From the NCBI GenBank assembly GCA_021827255.1, contig JAKAWO010000046.1, positions 1-13,259 on the forward strand: 13,259 nucleotides of DNA, given 5' to 3'. This DNA is from Acidobacteriota bacterium (GTDB lineage Bacteria > Acidobacteriota > Terriglobia > UBA7540). Of this stretch, positions 12,814 to 13,259 are shown piece by piece (the first letter of the stretch is position 1; each line of letters starts with the position of its first letter). The notes beneath the pieces were generated by a model that saw only the letters and a list, made by a program, of their open reading frames with translations, ran no database searches and was not told the origin of the DNA. The position numbers and the translations under genes were made by a program.

Positions 12814-13259
12814 TTGTGTACTCGCATATCTTCCGATCCTGCCAAGGCACAATGCCCCTCAGGGTTGGAGGCACTTAATGTACCAAACCATCAAATTATT
12901 GTATCTTATTAACTATAAGTAGTTTACCTATATTGAACGCGGGTTCATTCCATTTTTGTAGTTAAAGAGTGTGTCATTAGGATACGCTCTGCCATGAGGG
13001 CTGTGGACCTGTGACACTCACCGCCAACCTCTGGCCGCTCCCGTCAAACCTTCTTACTCGCGCATACCACGGTTCTCAGTCTGGTGAACAATGTCGAAGT
13101 CGCGCGCCACGTAGTTCTTTTTGTCGGCCAGAGACCGGTTGGGCCCTCTCTTTCGCCATGGCGGGCGTCGAAAGCAAAAATCCTGGCAAGGAATTTGGGG
13201 GTGGTCCAGGCGAAGACGGCAGGCGCCGAAGGACGGATCGGATTCTACCATTTAATCCC
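12814..13259. other. AT-rich leader and unassigned end region
   Basis: No confident gene is seen. Bases about 12880-12970 are clearly richer in A and T than the rest and probably carry the promoter of the response regulator gene; TACAAT- and TATAGT-like boxes occur on the minus strand but lack good -35 partners. A small inverted repeat, TGAAC (12934-12938) and GTTCA (12943-12947), could be an operator. Bases 13000-13259 hold only short weak open frames. One, on the plus strand from ATG 13158, stays open to the window end but has no Shine-Dalgarno. Confidence 0.5.

Noticed and set aside
13054..13251. 65-codon minus-strand open frame near the window end
   Set aside because: No family resemblance, no clear Shine-Dalgarno, and the start and composition look random.
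13158..13259. Plus-strand frame from ATG 13158 open to the window end
   Set aside because: 34 Gly/Arg-rich residues with no Shine-Dalgarno; could be the start of a real gene, but the window gives no support.
1..13259. CRISPR array, tRNA, rRNA or insertion sequence
   Set aside because: No spaced 25-40 base repeats, tRNA cloverleaf, rRNA motif or transposase-like protein was seen. The short-period arrays are far too small for CRISPR.

Overview
The window is a high-GC bacterial segment in which all fourteen supported genes lie on the minus strand, so transcription runs from high to low coordinates. The order yceD(DUF177)-rpmF-plsX-fabH-fabD-fabG-acpP is the classic phospholipid / type II fatty-acid-synthesis operon. 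Taxonomy cannot be fixed from sequence alone. The high GC, the frequent GTG starts, the zinc-type L32 and the tandem-repeat-rich intergenic spacers are compatible with an environmental lineage such as Acidobacteriota; this is inference, and no database was consulted.

Layout, low to high coordinates. Bases 1-5294 hold the core fab operon: acpP (cut by the window edge), fabG, fabD, fabH, plsX, rpmF and yceD. Two strong sigma70-like promoters are visible in it. One (TTGACA, 17 bp, GATAAT; 5287-5315) sits exactly on the 5' end of yceD. The other (TTGACG, 17 bp, TAAAAT; 276-304) lies before acpP, so acpP can be expressed apart from the operon. Bases 5391-10566 hold an accessory block: a class III PLP aminotransferase, an MtnX-like HAD phosphatase, a small protein resembling the N-terminal domain of ScoMcrA-type restriction enzymes, a phenylacetate-CoA-ligase-like AMP-forming enzyme, and a GT28 family (MGDG synthase/UgtP-like) glycosyltransferase. 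Bases 10824-12813 hold a FabF-like ketosynthase, a second acyl carrier protein and a stand-alone receiver-domain response regulator. Bases 12814-13259 hold an AT-rich leader with no confident gene.

How they may work together. The core operon makes malonyl-ACP (FabD), condenses it with acetyl-CoA (FabH), reduces the 3-keto group (FabG) and passes finished acyl-ACP to phospholipid synthesis as acyl-phosphate (PlsX). The upstream set repeats part of this logic with its own ACP and ketosynthase, followed by a lipid glycosyltransferase and an acid-activating ligase. ACP2 has lost the helix-II glutamate and several acidic residues that ACP1 keeps, which suggests dedicated partners. A reasonable, unproven reading is that 5391-12370 makes or decorates a special acyl or glycolipid product on the edge of the primary fab locus.

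The accessory half is also marked by short-period arrays: an octamer at 6850, octamers with an ACTCC/GGAGT core at 7535 and 9345, and a heptamer at 10804. There are also two palindromes at 10641 and 10752. All sit at gene borders, and I saw none in the core fab operon.
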